Positions 26,402 through 40,200 of a DNA stretch of 64,000 nt are shown here, piece after piece (the first letter of the stretch is position 1; the number at the start of each line of letters is the position of its first letter). The notes below the pieces were generated by a model. It was not told where the DNA came from. It saw nothing but the letters and a program-made list of their open reading frames with translations, and did not search any database. Both the position numbers and the translations under genes were made by a program. The DNA is taken from NCBI RefSeq assembly GCF_964355755.1, contig NC_092677.1, positions 13,848,601-13,912,600 of the forward strand. The letters run 5' to 3'. This DNA is from Antedon mediterranea. Taxonomy: Eukaryota; Echinodermata; Crinoidea; Comatulida; Antedonidae.

Positions 26402-29400
26402 TCATAAGATCAATCTCAATTTCCTCGTAAACGTTACTGACATCATTGTCCACATACTGCATTTGTTGGTGTTTTCGATGGTCTTGGTATCATTCTGTAT
26501 TTTATCTTTGACATTGTCCTTTAACTCAATGTCCAACGACCCACTTTTTGTTTGACGTCTTCGACAGTTTCTTATACAGCATCCTGTAAAAATTATTACA
26601 AGTAGGCCTGCAATAAGGCCCTTTGCAAACACTAAAACAGAATATCTCGATATTTTACAGACAGGATTATCGGTTGTTGACGGTGGCAAAGATTTGACTG
26701 TGATGTCGTTAACGGCCATGGGATCTGATACTGTAGAAATAGCATCAGTCTTGGAATGTTCTGATACAGTTGAAGTCGCATCAGTTATGTGTCTAGTGGT
26801 GTTCATGGCTGTCTTGGAATGTTCTGGTACAGTTGAAGTCGCATCAGTCATGTGATTAGCGGTGTTCATGGCTGTCTTGGAATGTTCTGATACAGTTGTT
26901 GAAGTCGCATCAGTCATGTGATTAGCGGTGTTCATGGCTATCTTGGAATGTTCTGATACAGTTGAAGTCGCATCAGTCATGTGATTAGCGGTGTTCATGG
27001 CTGTCTTGGAATGTTCTGGTACAGTTGAAGTCGCATCAGTCATGTGATTAGCGGTGTTCATGGCTGTCTTGGAATGTTCTGATACAGTTGTTGAAGTCGC
27101 ATCAGTCATGTGATTAGCGGTGTTCATGGCTGTCTTGGAATGTTCTGGTACAGTTGAAGTCGCATCAGTCATGTGACTAGCGGTGTTCATGGCTGTCTTG
27201 GAATGTTCTGATACAGTTGTTGAAGTCGCATCAGTCATGTGATTAGCGGTGTTCATGGCTGTCTTGGAATGTTTTGGTACAGTTGAAGTCGCATCAGTCA
27301 TGTGACTAGCGGTGTTCATGGCTGTCTTGGAATGTTTTGGTACAGTTGAAGTCGCATCATCAGTCATGTGACTAGCGGTGTTCATGGCTTTCTTGGAATG
27401 TTCTGATACAGTTGAAGTCGCATCAGTCAGGTGATTAGCGGTGTTCATGGCTGTCTTGGAATGTTTTGGTACAGTTGAAGTCGCATCATCAGTCATGTGA
27501 CTAGCGGTGTTCATGGCTGTCTTGGAATGTTCTGATACAGTTGTTGAAGTCGCATCAGTCATGTGATTAGCGGTGTTCATGGCTGTCTTGGAATGTTTTG
27601 GTACAGTTGAAGTCGCATCATCAGTCATGTGACTAGCGGTGTTCATGGCTGTCTAATTGGAATGTTCTGATACAGTTGAAGTCGCATCAGTTATGTGATT
27701 AGCGGTGTTCATGGCTATCTTGGAATGTTCTGATACAGTTGAAGTCGCATCAGTCATGTGACTAGCGGTGTTCATGGCTGTCTTGGAATGTTCTGATACA
27801 GTTGTTGAAGTCGCATCAGTCATGTGATTAGCGGTGTTCATGGCTGTCTTGGAATGTTCTGATACAGTTGTTGAAGTCGCATCAGTCATGTGATTAGCGG
27901 TGTTCATGGCTGTCTTGGAATGTTTTGGTACAGTTGAAGTCGCATCATCAGTCATGTGACTAGCGGTGTTCATGGCTGTCTAATTGGAATGTTCTGATAC
28001 AGTTGAAGTCGCATCAGTTATGTGATTAGCGGTGTTCATGGCTGTCTTGGAATGTTCTGATACAGTTGTTGAAGTCGCATCAGTCATGTGATTAGCGGTG
28101 TTCATGGCTGTCTTGGAATGTTCTGGTACAGTTGAAGTCGCATCAGTCATGTGACTAGCGGTGTTCATGGCTGTCTTGGAATGTTCTGATACAGTTGTTG
28201 AAGTCGCATCAGTCATGTGATTAGCGGTGTTCATGGCTGTCTTGGAATGTTTTGGTACAGTTGAAGTCGCATCAGTCATGTGACTAGCGGTGTTCATGGC
28301 TGTCTTGGAATGTTTTGGTACAGTTGAAGTCGCATCATCAGTCATGTGACTAGCGGTGTTCATGGCTTTCTTGGAATGTTCTGATACAGTTGAAGTCGCA
28401 TCAGTCAGGTGATTAGCGGTGTTCATGGCTGTCTTGGAATGTTTTGGTACAGTTGAAGTCGCATCATCAGTCATGTGACTAGCGGTGTTCATGGCTGTCT
28501 TGGAATGTTCTGATACAGTTGTTGAAGTCGCATCAGTCATGTGATTAGCGGTGTTCATGGCTGTCTTGGAATGTTTTGGTACAGTTGAAGTCGCATCATC
28601 AGTCATGTGACTAGCGGTGTTCATGGCTGTCTAATTGGAATGTTCTGATACAGTTGAAGTCGCATCAGTTATGTGATTAGCGGTGTTCATGGCTATCTTG
28701 GAATGTTCTGATACAGTTGAAGTCGCATCAGTCATGTGACTAGCGGTGTTCATGGCTGTCTTGGAATGTTCTGATACAGTTGTTGAAGTCGCATCAGTCA
28801 TGTGATTAGCGGTGTTCATGGCTGTCTTGGAATGTTTTGGTACAGTTGAAGTCGCATCAGTCATGTGACTAGCGGTGTTCATGGCTGTCTTGGAATGTTC
28901 TGATACAGTTGAAGTCGCATCAGTCATGTGATTAGCGGTGTTCATGGCTGTCTTGGAATGTTTTGGTACAGTTGAAGTCGCATCATCAGTCATGTGACTA
29001 GCGGTGTTCATGGCTGTCTTGAAATGTTCTGATACAGTTGAAGTCGCATCAGTCATGTGATTAGCGGTGTTCATGGCTGTCTTGGAATGTTTTGGTACAG
29101 TTGAAGTCGCATCATCAGTCATGTGACTAGCGGTGTTCATGGCTGTCTTGGAATGTTCTGATACAGTTGTTGAAGTCGCATCAGTCATGTGATTAGCGGT
29201 GTTCATGACTGTCTTGGAATGTTTTGGTACAGTTGAAGTCGCATCATCAGTCATGTGACTAGCGGTGTTCATGGCTGTCTAATTGGAATGTTCTGATACA
29301 GTTGAAGTCGCATCAGTTATGTGATTAGCGGTGTTCATGGCTGTCTTGGAATGTTCTGATACAGTTGAAGTCGCATCAGTTATGTGCCTAACGATTTCGG

Positions 29401-29815
29401 CTGTCGTATGATATTCTGGCAATGTAGAAGGAGCACTCTCATACACTCGTAGTTTAGCAATGTTTGAGCCATCTATTACACTGTTATAAATGTTACAATA
29501 ATAATCGCCTGCATCTTCTTTCAATACATGTGTTATAAATAACACATTTTTCAGTTTGTTTTGGTTGGTAGCATATCTATTTTGAAACTTCGTTTTCACC
29601 TGATTGTTTGGTTCGGTAATTCCAACCATTTCATTTTCACTTCTCCGCCACCATCCTATTCCATGCTTTTTTTTAGGAGGTTAATCCAGCTCACATGAAA
29701 ACGTAACATTTTCACATTCGGATACATTTTGACTCATAGGATGCTGAATGATCTGTAGTGCATTTAGTCTACAGATTACAACACTCAAGATAATGATAAC
29801 AATTGATTTAGTCAT
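26402..29815 (-). pseudogene. Ig-mucin membrane protein with massive stalk repeat expansion and in-frame stops, cluster copy 4
   Basis: From the Met at 29,815 the frame runs through a signal peptide (IVIIILSVVICRLNA), the first Ig Cys, a TAA at 29,681-29,683 where the intact gene has TTA, then GWWRRSEN, DAGDYYCNIYN and the stalk. The stalk is about 40 units of 21-22 residues. Four TAG codons interrupt it (29,279; 28,631; 27,980; 27,653), each from the same three-base insertion in a higher-order unit. The membrane segment (VLVFAKGLIAGLLVIIFTGCC) is in the same frame. The tail is then frameshifted and stops at 26,402, while tail-like sequence (YEEI, acidic run) continues in another frame to about 26,310. 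From 29,815 to 26,402 all five breaks are stops and none is a frameshift. Most likely a pseudogene; a short secreted or internally initiated product cannot be excluded. Confidence 0.8.
26740..29390 (-). repeat. Coding-derived minisatellite, 63/66-bp units in higher-order repeats
   Basis: Units encode variants of MNTANHMTDATSTVSEHSKT. The 66-base variants have an extra Thr (TTV) or Asp (DDA). About 40 units are present. Stops of identical origin are spaced 648, 651 and 327 bases apart, so blocks of about 10 and 5 units were duplicated as higher-order repeats. All unit lengths are multiples of three. Confidence 0.92.
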
Positions 29816-29932
29816 TAGCCTTCTGATTCCCAATGTTTCCTTTCTTTCCCTCATCGTTAATGTAGTGTTCTTTCCTTGTAGCTTTGTACTAAATTGAAAT
29901 TTGTTATAAATTATTCCAGGTTCTGGAATTTG

Positions 29933-29937
29933 ATTGG
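29933..29937 (-). promoter_or_regulatory. CCAAT box upstream of cluster copy 4
   Basis: CCAAT on the minus strand lies 118 bases before the copy 4 start, in the conserved AATGAACCAATCAAATT context. Confidence 0.45.
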
Positions 29938-31246
29938 TTCATTAAATAGTCAACCTCTGTGAAAAACTCAAATTAATAACAATTTCTCACGATATTTTTT
30001 TCTTTTGTTAATACAGATTTGTTTTATTTTCATAACTTTAGTATCGATATTCATATTGTTTAAATGAAGTACAAACCAAGAAAGATGTTATTTATTATTT
30101 GTTTTAAGACATACTCAACTGTCATGTCTGATGGCTTTGTGAATGAAGAGCATATAACAAATGAAAACAAATATGATACACAAAATTACTGACACAAAAT
30201 CGTTTTGTTGTAATATTGATTTGTAATATTCGTGAACGTACGGTAACAATTAATTGTTAATTATTTTAAAAATGAGTAAATCAAAGCAGTCAGAAGTTGG
30301 CAAATGTTTTGTAACTTTTGTAACAAAATCGACCTAAAGTAAACAATCGAAAAGGTGGAAATAATCAGAATGTATGATTCGCCTGGACGGTTCCATTTTC
30401 TTTTCGAGTTGAGTAAATTCTTAGTGAATATGAATAATTAGCAATGGCATATCTGGGATCGTTCAGGTACATACATAACAGCAGGTTTTTAATCATTATC
30501 AATAATGAATATAATATCTCAATAAATCAAATAACATCATGCTTATCAAAATACATTCTTATGTTAACTTACATAGCACCAAAATACTAATTATAAACAT
30601 ATAAACTTATATTTAACATCCAATTAAATAAATTATCAAAACATTTATTAAAAATAAATAATTAAACAGCAACAGTATTATATATATATATATTTATTTT
30701 AATAATTGAGTAGTAGTCATTAAAAGTTGTTAGTTGACCCAACAACCTTGATATGATTTAGAAGAATAAAATGATATCCCCACCCAGCCATGTTGGGATG
30801 TTTGCATTTGATGTGGACTTCAAGAAAGATCAGCTTTAAAAGATAATAAACAATGCATAATTATTTTCGACGTTTGGTAGAGTAGTCTGGGTTCCAGATG
30901 GAGTTTTGACCTAATATTAGTAAAAGATAAATATTTTGGCACATATGACCTTTCATATGTATACCAATTGACCTGTATTTCAGACAAACATCGACAAGTC
31001 TCAAAATAACTAGACTTGGGGAAAGTCTAGGTAGAGTACTGATAGGCTAGCACAAAATAATATACATACACTTGCATATTTAGTTTACAGAATCTTTAAG
31101 GGTCGTAGTCGTAGCAAAACAATTAATCACAAAATTAATAAATAAAAAATTTACAGAAGTAAATACGGTAGTTAACAGATGATTATTGCATATTAAATTA
31201 ATATCCTAAAAATAAAATCAATATAAGCATAATTTTGCATATAATT
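29938..31246. other. Spacer between the Ig cluster and PDPR copy 1
   Basis: AT-rich sequence with a short (TA)n run near 30,680-30,695. It should contain the 3' UTR of PDPR copy 1, transcribed leftward. A minus-strand AATAAA is read near 30,700. I see no exon or clear mobile element here. Confidence 0.45.
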
Positions 31247-34200
31247 TTAACCAAACTGTGGTTGCTTCAGTTGAAGTTTTACCGGGTAAGGGCTCCCTCT
31301 AGCTTGGAATCGTTTACCTGCCAGGTCAATCTCATAATGACCTTTCAAAACGTAATCATTTGTGACGATTCCTCGTTGACCAGACTTGTCATCTTCATTG
31401 GTAACCCATCCAACCACAACCATTTTACCAAGTGTCGGTGCATAACCACTGGACGTGGAAAGTCCGGTAAACTTGCCATCTCGGTAAATCGGTTCATCTC
31501 CCCATGGCCAAAGGTCATTATCAAGGTCATGATCTTCCAATAGGAACATGGTTAACTTAGATTCAACTCCCTTGCCTTTTTGTTCTATCAACGCTTGTTT
31601 ACCAATGAAATCGCTTTCCTGGATATCAATGTAAGAAACAATTAATGTATATCAATATTTCATTCAATCAATTCAACATTTTCATTGTAACAAAAAATTT
31701 AAAACTACAGATTTAAAGATGTATTGTCCCCCAAAACATGACAAAGGAAGATTAATTAAATCAGACTTTGAATAGGTTATTTTGTAGTTTTAATCAAATT
31801 AATCACTTCCACAGAAAAAAAAATGGAAAAAATAGTGTTTTCATTTATTTATACCAAAAACCCATAGGCTGGCAGTTAATTTCGACTATTTTTTGCTTTA
31901 AATTACAGTTTTTTGGTAAAGTGGATAACTATTATGGTACATTGAAATGGCATATTTAACACAAATGTTTATAAGAATTATTTTTTCAAGGGGACAATAC
32001 ATCTTTAAACAGTACTCCAATGAATTGATATTATTATAATCGTGAGATATTGTATGTATTACAATGCGTGTATGTTGTATAAAGAATGAATAATTGATAT
32101 TATTATAATCGTGAGATATTGGATGTATTAAAATGCGTGTATGTTGTATAAAGAATGAATAATTGATATTATTATAATCGTGAGATATTGGATGTATTAC
32201 AATGCGTGTATGTTGTATAAAGAATGAATAATTGATATTATTATAATCGTGAGATATTGGATGTATTACAATGCGTGTATGTTGTATAAAGAATGAATAA
32301 TTGATATTATTATAATCGTGAGATATTGGATGTATTACAATGCGTGTATGTTGTATAAAGAATGAATAATTGATATTATTATAATCGTGAGATATTGGAT
32401 GTATTACAATGCGTGTATGTTGTATAAAGAATGAATAATTGATATTATTGCTTTGCTTTTAAAAATAATTATTGTTGTTGCATAGTGTGTAATACAATAT
32501 AAGATAAATGAGTATATATTGGTTCTGTATACCTTATTAAGCTTCACTCTGGTTTCTCTTCCTATTTCAAATGGAGTATTACTTGAGTTGAAGTCTTCGC
32601 CCCAATAGCCAAAAAACTTTTCAATACGTAACCATCTCAACGCATAGTAACCACAATTCCGGATGCCGAAATCCTGACCTGCGTCCCACAAACGATCATA
32701 TAGGGGCAGAGCAACCTAAGCAAAAGTATGACATTGTAATCCAGAAATAATTTTGTTTAGGTAAACAAGAAGTATATGAATTGAAACTACATGTTTGTGT
32801 ATCATAGTATAAAGGTGAATCATATATTGAATATAAATGTATTAATACTAAACTACAAGGGAGGCCAAAAGAGGTGGTTATTATTATTCATGCCGCTTTC
32901 TTCATTTCAGATAGTACATCCATATACAAAACAAAAACAAACAAAATTCAACCAGAAAATTAACAATAACATCTTCCAAAAATTAAAATAACCTAAAATA
33001 TCAATTTGCACCAACACTGCTGCAGATTGTCATGTTTATGTCGATGGATGACAATTCTAAAAGAAAATATTATTTAAATAAATAGATTGGTTCTGATTTG
33101 AAAACTAACCTCATTATTCACATATAGAACAAATCCTGGTTCTCCAGCATGTGTTATACTCAGTGCCTTCACATTGTTTGCATAGCCTATACTTATTTCC
33201 TAAAAGAAGTTAATTAAATATGTTTTAATAGTTTATCATAGCATTTTTTATTGCAATATAAATGGGTCGTTCCATGCCCCCGGCAACTTTGTCTGAATCT
33301 CTGTCTACACTATCAAACTAGTTTGAAAAAAAAGGTGCTCAAATATGGTAGTGATATGACATCTTCTTGTTATTTATATCAAATATTCCCCCACAAATTC
33401 AAACCTTCAGCTTAATTAGTCAGATATTTCCCCAAGATAGTTAAAAAAAAAATGTGCATGTTTGTACCAGTTAGTTTTCAATTATAACACGCCTGAGTAG
33501 ATTGTGGGTCACATGATATTCAATAAACTATTCCAATGAACCCTTACATCATCAAGAGTGCAATTTCATTATATTGTGCGATTTGAATAATGTACTGTTA
33601 GCATATTCATTCTTGTAGCTATTTCTACAATGTGCGACACAAGGCTGTTGACTTTTGTGTTAGAACGTCAACCTGTAGTTCTGTTTCCACTCAGCCTCAA
33701 CTTGTGAAAATATAACCTTTCATCTTTCATCTCATGAAGTTATTTTGACTATTGCACTCATAAACATCTATTATTAGTATACTAATACAACTTTTACTTT
33801 AGGAAGCCAAGATAATTTTTGAGCACTGTAATTTCCATTTACAGTATATGGAATAATAAAATGAATCTGTATCTTTAACTCTAACTTGTGTTGTGGTTGT
33901 CCAGTAGACAATATATATTTAAATTTGAATTTCATACATACAGTACCTTACAACAGAATGGACGGAAGTCTGTATTACTTAAAGACTCAAAAGTAAGCGT
34001 TTGAAGAAGCTCTCTAGCTTTTGGACCAATCACATTAATGCCTGTGTACTGATGCGTAACATTATGTAAATCAACTGATCCATCTTTAGGTAGATGTTTA
34101 GAGATCCAATGGAAAGCTCTAGTTTCTTGTGTGGTTGGAGAAATAATGAAATATCTAGAAACAGATATAATTATAATGAAAATATGTAGTTCAGTGAAAA

Positions 34201-37200
34201 TACTGTTGATTCGCAATACTGTTGATTCGCAGTAGAAATATTTAACGTTGGAAAAAGAAGGACTATCAAAAAGATAGAGATATTATCTCAATAATCAAAG
34301 GTACAATGTCTCTTGCTGTAACACAGTAGCATGAACCACTATAAAATACAAATGTGTAAATTAATCCTTGACACATATAAATAGAGCAATCAGGCTGCGC
34401 ATATGATTTTAGACACGAGTATGTTTATATTTTTTTACGATATTAATAACTAAAATTAATTTTTTAAATATAATTAACAGTTAATGTACACATTTGTGCT
34501 GTAGCAAGTTCTAAAGAAATGTATGTTTGATTGACAGCTGTTTTTCAATACAGGCTAGTGGATTGGATTGTCCTTTTATTTTATAGTGGTTGCTTCTCTT
34601 CTATTCTTCTTGATATGTTAGTATAAATGTTAGGTATTCAACACACAATACATACAGTTATATACCTATTCTCAGCTAGCCTAGCCACACTGCAGTCATT
34701 TTGGTAGTGACCATTCTCATCTAACATTGGGGTGTGGACAAGTGTCCCTACAGGAACATCCATCTCATTTGGACAAAGGCGTTGTAATAAGTCTGTTGCT
34801 TCAGAACCTGTTGACTAAAATCAATGGCACAAAATATTGTTTTGTATTCTTCAAGCTAAATACTATAGATTATTCTATTTTCTGCTTATGTCTCATTTCC
34901 ATTCTCCCAGAAAATCCTCATAAATTCTGAAATTATTTTCTTTAGACCAAAACATCCCGTAAGATAATGGTACTTATCTGGGATACAGTAATACAGACCT
35001 TATTCTGCCACAATGTAAGTGTCTTATTAATAGTTATACATTAATAGATTTTTTTGAGGTTAGTAGTTTGTTGTTAAATTAAATATCAATGTTATTATTG
35101 TACCAGAGCCTGCCAAAATAACAATCATCACTAATACTGCTTGATGTCATTACCTTGATTTCAAACTTAGAGAAAGTTGACATGTCCATAAGGCTAACGG
35201 AATCCCGACAAGACCAGTATTCTGCTTTCACGTTATCAAACCATGATGGCTTTCCAAACGTCTTTTTACTCTTTACAGAAACGAAAAAGGGATCATCTAT
35301 TCAAACAAAAAGAGATGTTAATTTCATATATTTTAAAATTCTAAACACTTACGCTACAATACTTCATTATAAAGAATGAGAAAGGTAGTCTATTACATGC
35401 CTAGCTTATCTGAATAAACTAATATTTGCATTTTCTCCTGGAAGACTGATAATTATAAAATTCAATGAACTCCCCTAATCTATAAATGGTACAATCGATA
35501 ATTATAAAATTCAATGAACTCCCCTAATCTATAAATGGTACAATTGATAAACTCGAAGCATTTACAACATACTATCATATTCATACTATCGTTTTGAGAC
35601 ATGTAACGTATACAGGTAAAGAAAAAAATGCTCTTGGACTAAATGGAATAAGATGTTTACCTTTATTATTAAAATATTTTGGCCTTTCGTAACCCATTAA
35701 TTCTCCAAATACAGCCCCAGCCGCTTGTTGTCTTGGATACAGCGGAGAGCATCTTTGGTTACGTGCATGTGTGTAATCATCATCAGGGTAGTTCACAGCA
35801 TAAAATCGACCTTTTAAATTGAACACAATAATTATAATTATATTTAACAAAATAATCATATATTGAACACAATAATCATAATTATATTGAACAAAATAAT
35901 CATATCCTAAACACGATAATCATATCTTGAACACGATAATCATATCATGAACACGATAATCATATTCTGAATACATGCAATAATCATATCATGAACACGA
36001 TAATCATATTCTGAATACATGCAATAATCATATCCTGAATACATGCAATAATCATATCCTGAATACATGCAATAATCAATCTTGAATACATGCAATAATC
36101 AATCTTGAATACATGCAATAATCAATCCTGAATACATGCAATAATCAATCTTGAACACATGCAATAATCATATCTTGAACACATGCAATAATCATATCTT
36201 GAACACATGCAATAATCATATCTTGAACACATGCAATAATCATATCTTGAACACATGCAATAATCATATCTTGAACACATGCAATAATCATATCTTGAAC
36301 ACATGCAATAATCATATCTTGAACACATGCAATAATCATATCTTGAACACATGCAATAATCATATCTTGAACACATGCAATAATCATATCTTGAACACGA
36401 TAATCATAATTATCTTAACACGATAATCATATCTTGAACACGATAATCATATCTTGAACACAATGATTCAAATGTTACTTACCAACAACCTCTTTAACTC
36501 GTTCCTTCAGAAACAACTGATTGTTGTGACAATCAGTAAACCTTTGAATGTCAACAGTAAGACTATCATGAGGAGCTTTGCCACTAATGATCCAATCAGC
36601 AAGAACGCTGCCTACACCACCACTGGCTGATACACCAATGGAATTAAAACCTGTCATTACAAAATAGTTGCTCACCTAGTAGAATATAAACATATAGATA
36701 TAATGTTAGGTGCTGCAGCTAAGGAGAAAATGAATCTAGTTTAATTTGGTTCTTTTGAGTGTATAGTACATGGAAGTTGAAAAACATAAAAAGTTTTGAG
36801 TAATGGTGTTATCGAAGAATACCGTGGATGTCATGGATGAAGAGGAGAACAAACAAGTATGTGCTGGATAGGACTGGAGGCTTTTTGAAATTCATTGAAA
36901 AACAAAAACTATCGCTTGACACCAGGGGACTCAAACAAGACATATGGCAGCTCTGAAAAAGAGCAATGCATGGATGGAGTAACAGAAAAGACTAGTACAG
37001 CTGTGGGAACAGTTGGCACAGGATCGTGAGGCATGGAGGAATCTCATCGGAAACTCTGATTCATCTGTATCAAAAAGGAAGAATATGACTTCACCAACTT
37101 CTACACCTATTGTACATAATGTGTCCAATCAAGTGGAGATTTTGACATCTCTAGTATAGATGTCTGGTTCATTGCCTACCTCATCAAAGAGTCTTTCAAA

Positions 37201-40200
37201 CTACAAATCTAAAGCTCTGTTACTATCAAACGGGACAAACAAATGTGATGTGCCCCTTACTACCATATTTGGGCACATCACACTTGTTTGTCAAACTAGT
37301 TTGATAGTGTAGATAGATCTTAACTGCTCCTGGTAATCAAGAACCTACTTCAGGTGCTTCACCCAAAAGAAAGTTGCCATCTGGTGTAAAACTCTCAGGT
37401 CCATTAAACAGCTGTTGAACCTCTGCTGTCTCTGCTGCAGGCGCTCGAAGAAGAAAACTGTCAAGCAATGGCTCTATAGAAAAGATAGACTAACAATCAT
37501 TAGTTTTGTTTCCTATAATCTCTTCTAAAAAACATGAATATTCAAAATAGGGAGATACAGAAATATATTTTGAAATACGGAAAGTTTTGTATGAACTAAA
37601 TTTGAAGAATATTCAATATAATGTTTCCATTTGTAACATTGTTTCCAAAGAATCATTGCTTATGGCACTGTGGACTTAAATGTTACACTTTTCAACTAAA
37701 TAATTCTCCCTAAGGGTCATGTAAGTGCTACCAACGCTCTCTCATCTGTCCATGACTTCACATTTCTTGAGTGGCAATATTCTATTTTGTTAGGATTTCC
37801 CCTTTAAATCAAATCTAACTATGGAACTTACGAAATTGGTCCCAATCAGGGGGAAGTGTTTCAAACATGAAAGGCTTTGGAATTCCATTGCTAAAGATTG
37901 GTTTGGCCATTTTCTCGAATCCACCACAAAGGAGGCCTCGGCTCCATTCTATAATGTATATACCACCATCGTAATCACGAACATCTTAAAAAAAAGTTAT
38001 AATTAGATTAGGTTTAATAGGGATTCCGAGTTTTACGAGTATCTTGAAAACCACAGTATAGCCACGAATCATTTTCTGATATGACAAATAAAAGGACAAT
38101 CTTTCTTGTTGCAATGAGACATGACAGCACTTTTTATTAACAATCAAATTATATATACTTACATGGCATTGATGGTGAGATTCCTTCAATAGCTTTAGTA
38201 ACAAGGTAATAGTGCTCAGCAGGATGCAAAGGTATTTTGACATTTGGTGTGCTTTTTAATCCTAACTCACGACCCCACTGAAAATGGCAAAATATATTGA
38301 GTTTAAGGTGCTTTAAAGATATCAGATTGTGTAGTGGTGTTGGAGTAAGCTTCTTCTAAGATGCATACAATTTTAACTACATCAATTCCTATATTTCTTA
38401 TACAGTTTTTTTTTCAGATTTTATAGATTAAAATATCATTAATAAAGCTAGGTTTGCAGTAAAACATGTTTTCCAAAGGGAAATAAAGTATGGTTGAGAA
38501 TGTCTTGACGTTTTGATTGTTTGCTACAACCATCTTGTGAAGAATACTTGGCAATCACACTTTTGGAAACAAAACTCAACTTTACTATTTTAATGTTAAA
38601 CTGAATAAGAAATATAGGAATAACTAACTTTGACTAGTGTTCATTTGCCATGCAAAACTTTATATTAAAACATTGCTTCTACAAATTGTTAAATAAATTG
38701 GAGAATACTATACCTGGCCAGCTGCATTTACAAAGTATTCACAATTTACAGTACCACGACTAGTCTCTACTCCTGTAACTCTATTATTTTTTGTTAAAAC
38801 TTTTTCAACTTCAACACCTTCTAGTATTTTAACTCCTGTAAAATGTAAAATGTACAGTTTTTACACATGCTTTACTGCACACAAACAACATTTGTTTAAA
38901 AAAAAGAGTAGACAAAAAAAAATTATGTGAGAAAATTGCTTCATTGTAGGGGAAAATCACAAGAATTTATAATAAGCAATAACAATAGTAATATTAGGAA
39001 GTGCACTAGAATAAAAGTTTTTATCTTGAATAACATTTTAAGAAACAAAATCCTTCTTTTTGGTTAAATTATCCTAAATTTGCACTTCAATTATCCCAAC
39101 CTCTTTGTTTAGCAGCAGCTGCTAAGGCCGCTGCTGTGTCGGATATATTTGTACGACCATCTCGAGGGAAATAAACACCTCCCAACAGATCATCAACTTT
39201 GATAAAAGGAGCGAGTGATGCAATTTCTGATGGCGTTACCATTTGAAATTCTTCTCCTCTGGCTCTGAAAAACATTTTGATAGTTTTATGTGGTCGGTAA
39301 AAACAAAGTCAGTAATAAAGTTTATTTGAATAAATATGTGTTTATAGATCTAACAGTATCCGCACTCACAGTAACTAATTTGTGCTTCAAATGGCGACAA
39401 AAAATGGTTTATGTATTTATTGGTTTTAAGTTTATCCCCCAAGGGACCATAAATTTACCTACTTGTGGTATACCAAATAATTATACTGGGAGACTGAGAG
39501 ATTAGAATGTTCCATTCATCACCAATCAATACGTTTGTATAAATGTATATTAAGTCTATTAAAAGAGTATTTTTTAAAGAACATTATGATGCTGTACTCG
39601 AGCTGTTTGACCAGTTTTCAGCTATTAAAAACAATTATTTTACTTTATATACCATCAAGTAAAAATTAGTAAAAGTAAGGCATGATTTACCAAATTTTGC
39701 CCTTATGTAAAATTTATAAATAGAAGCTGGTACATTAAAGTTGTCTTTTTTAGGGTTTTATCGAATAAAAATGCATACTTCATAAGAGATGTAGAGCGTT
39801 TCAACAAAGTCATTCTCTCTTTTGTTTTTGCTACAGCAACAGAACCATTGCAAATGCGCCCTAAATAGAAAAAATAAAAAACATATTTCTAAATATATAA
39901 TGAATATGTTCAAGCCGGAATCTTACAAACGATGTTTAGGTGTGAGTGTAAACGTATGCCATGCGCTACGGAAAAATTGATGTTTTATAAATCTGGCTTA
40001 GTAGACGCAATTGTCCTTGCGTAAGATTGCCACTGATTTAGAAAGGGCAATTTAGGAAACCTACAAACTGCACTGGCTGCAGGCTTCTGTCAAACTAATT
40101 TAATCACAAACTGCATTTTGGACGGTAGACAAGGAGACGTTATTTACCAGTGCTCATTCCCGTTTCTTCTTGTATGCTTTCATAAAGCTGGCTACTCATG

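Noticed and set aside
26402-27646. Separate 414-residue mucin-like membrane protein starting inside the repeat array
   Set aside because: The apparent start Met is an internal residue of the repeat unit just after an in-frame TAG. Without a signal peptide it is better read as part of the decayed copy 4.
36122-36426. Repeated-peptide frames of about 80-90 residues
   Set aside because: They are translations of the 24-bp intronic minisatellite in three frames. There is no signal of a gene.
35868-36470. CRISPR-like array
   Set aside because: It is a head-to-tail tandem repeat with no distinct spacers, in an intron of an animal gene.
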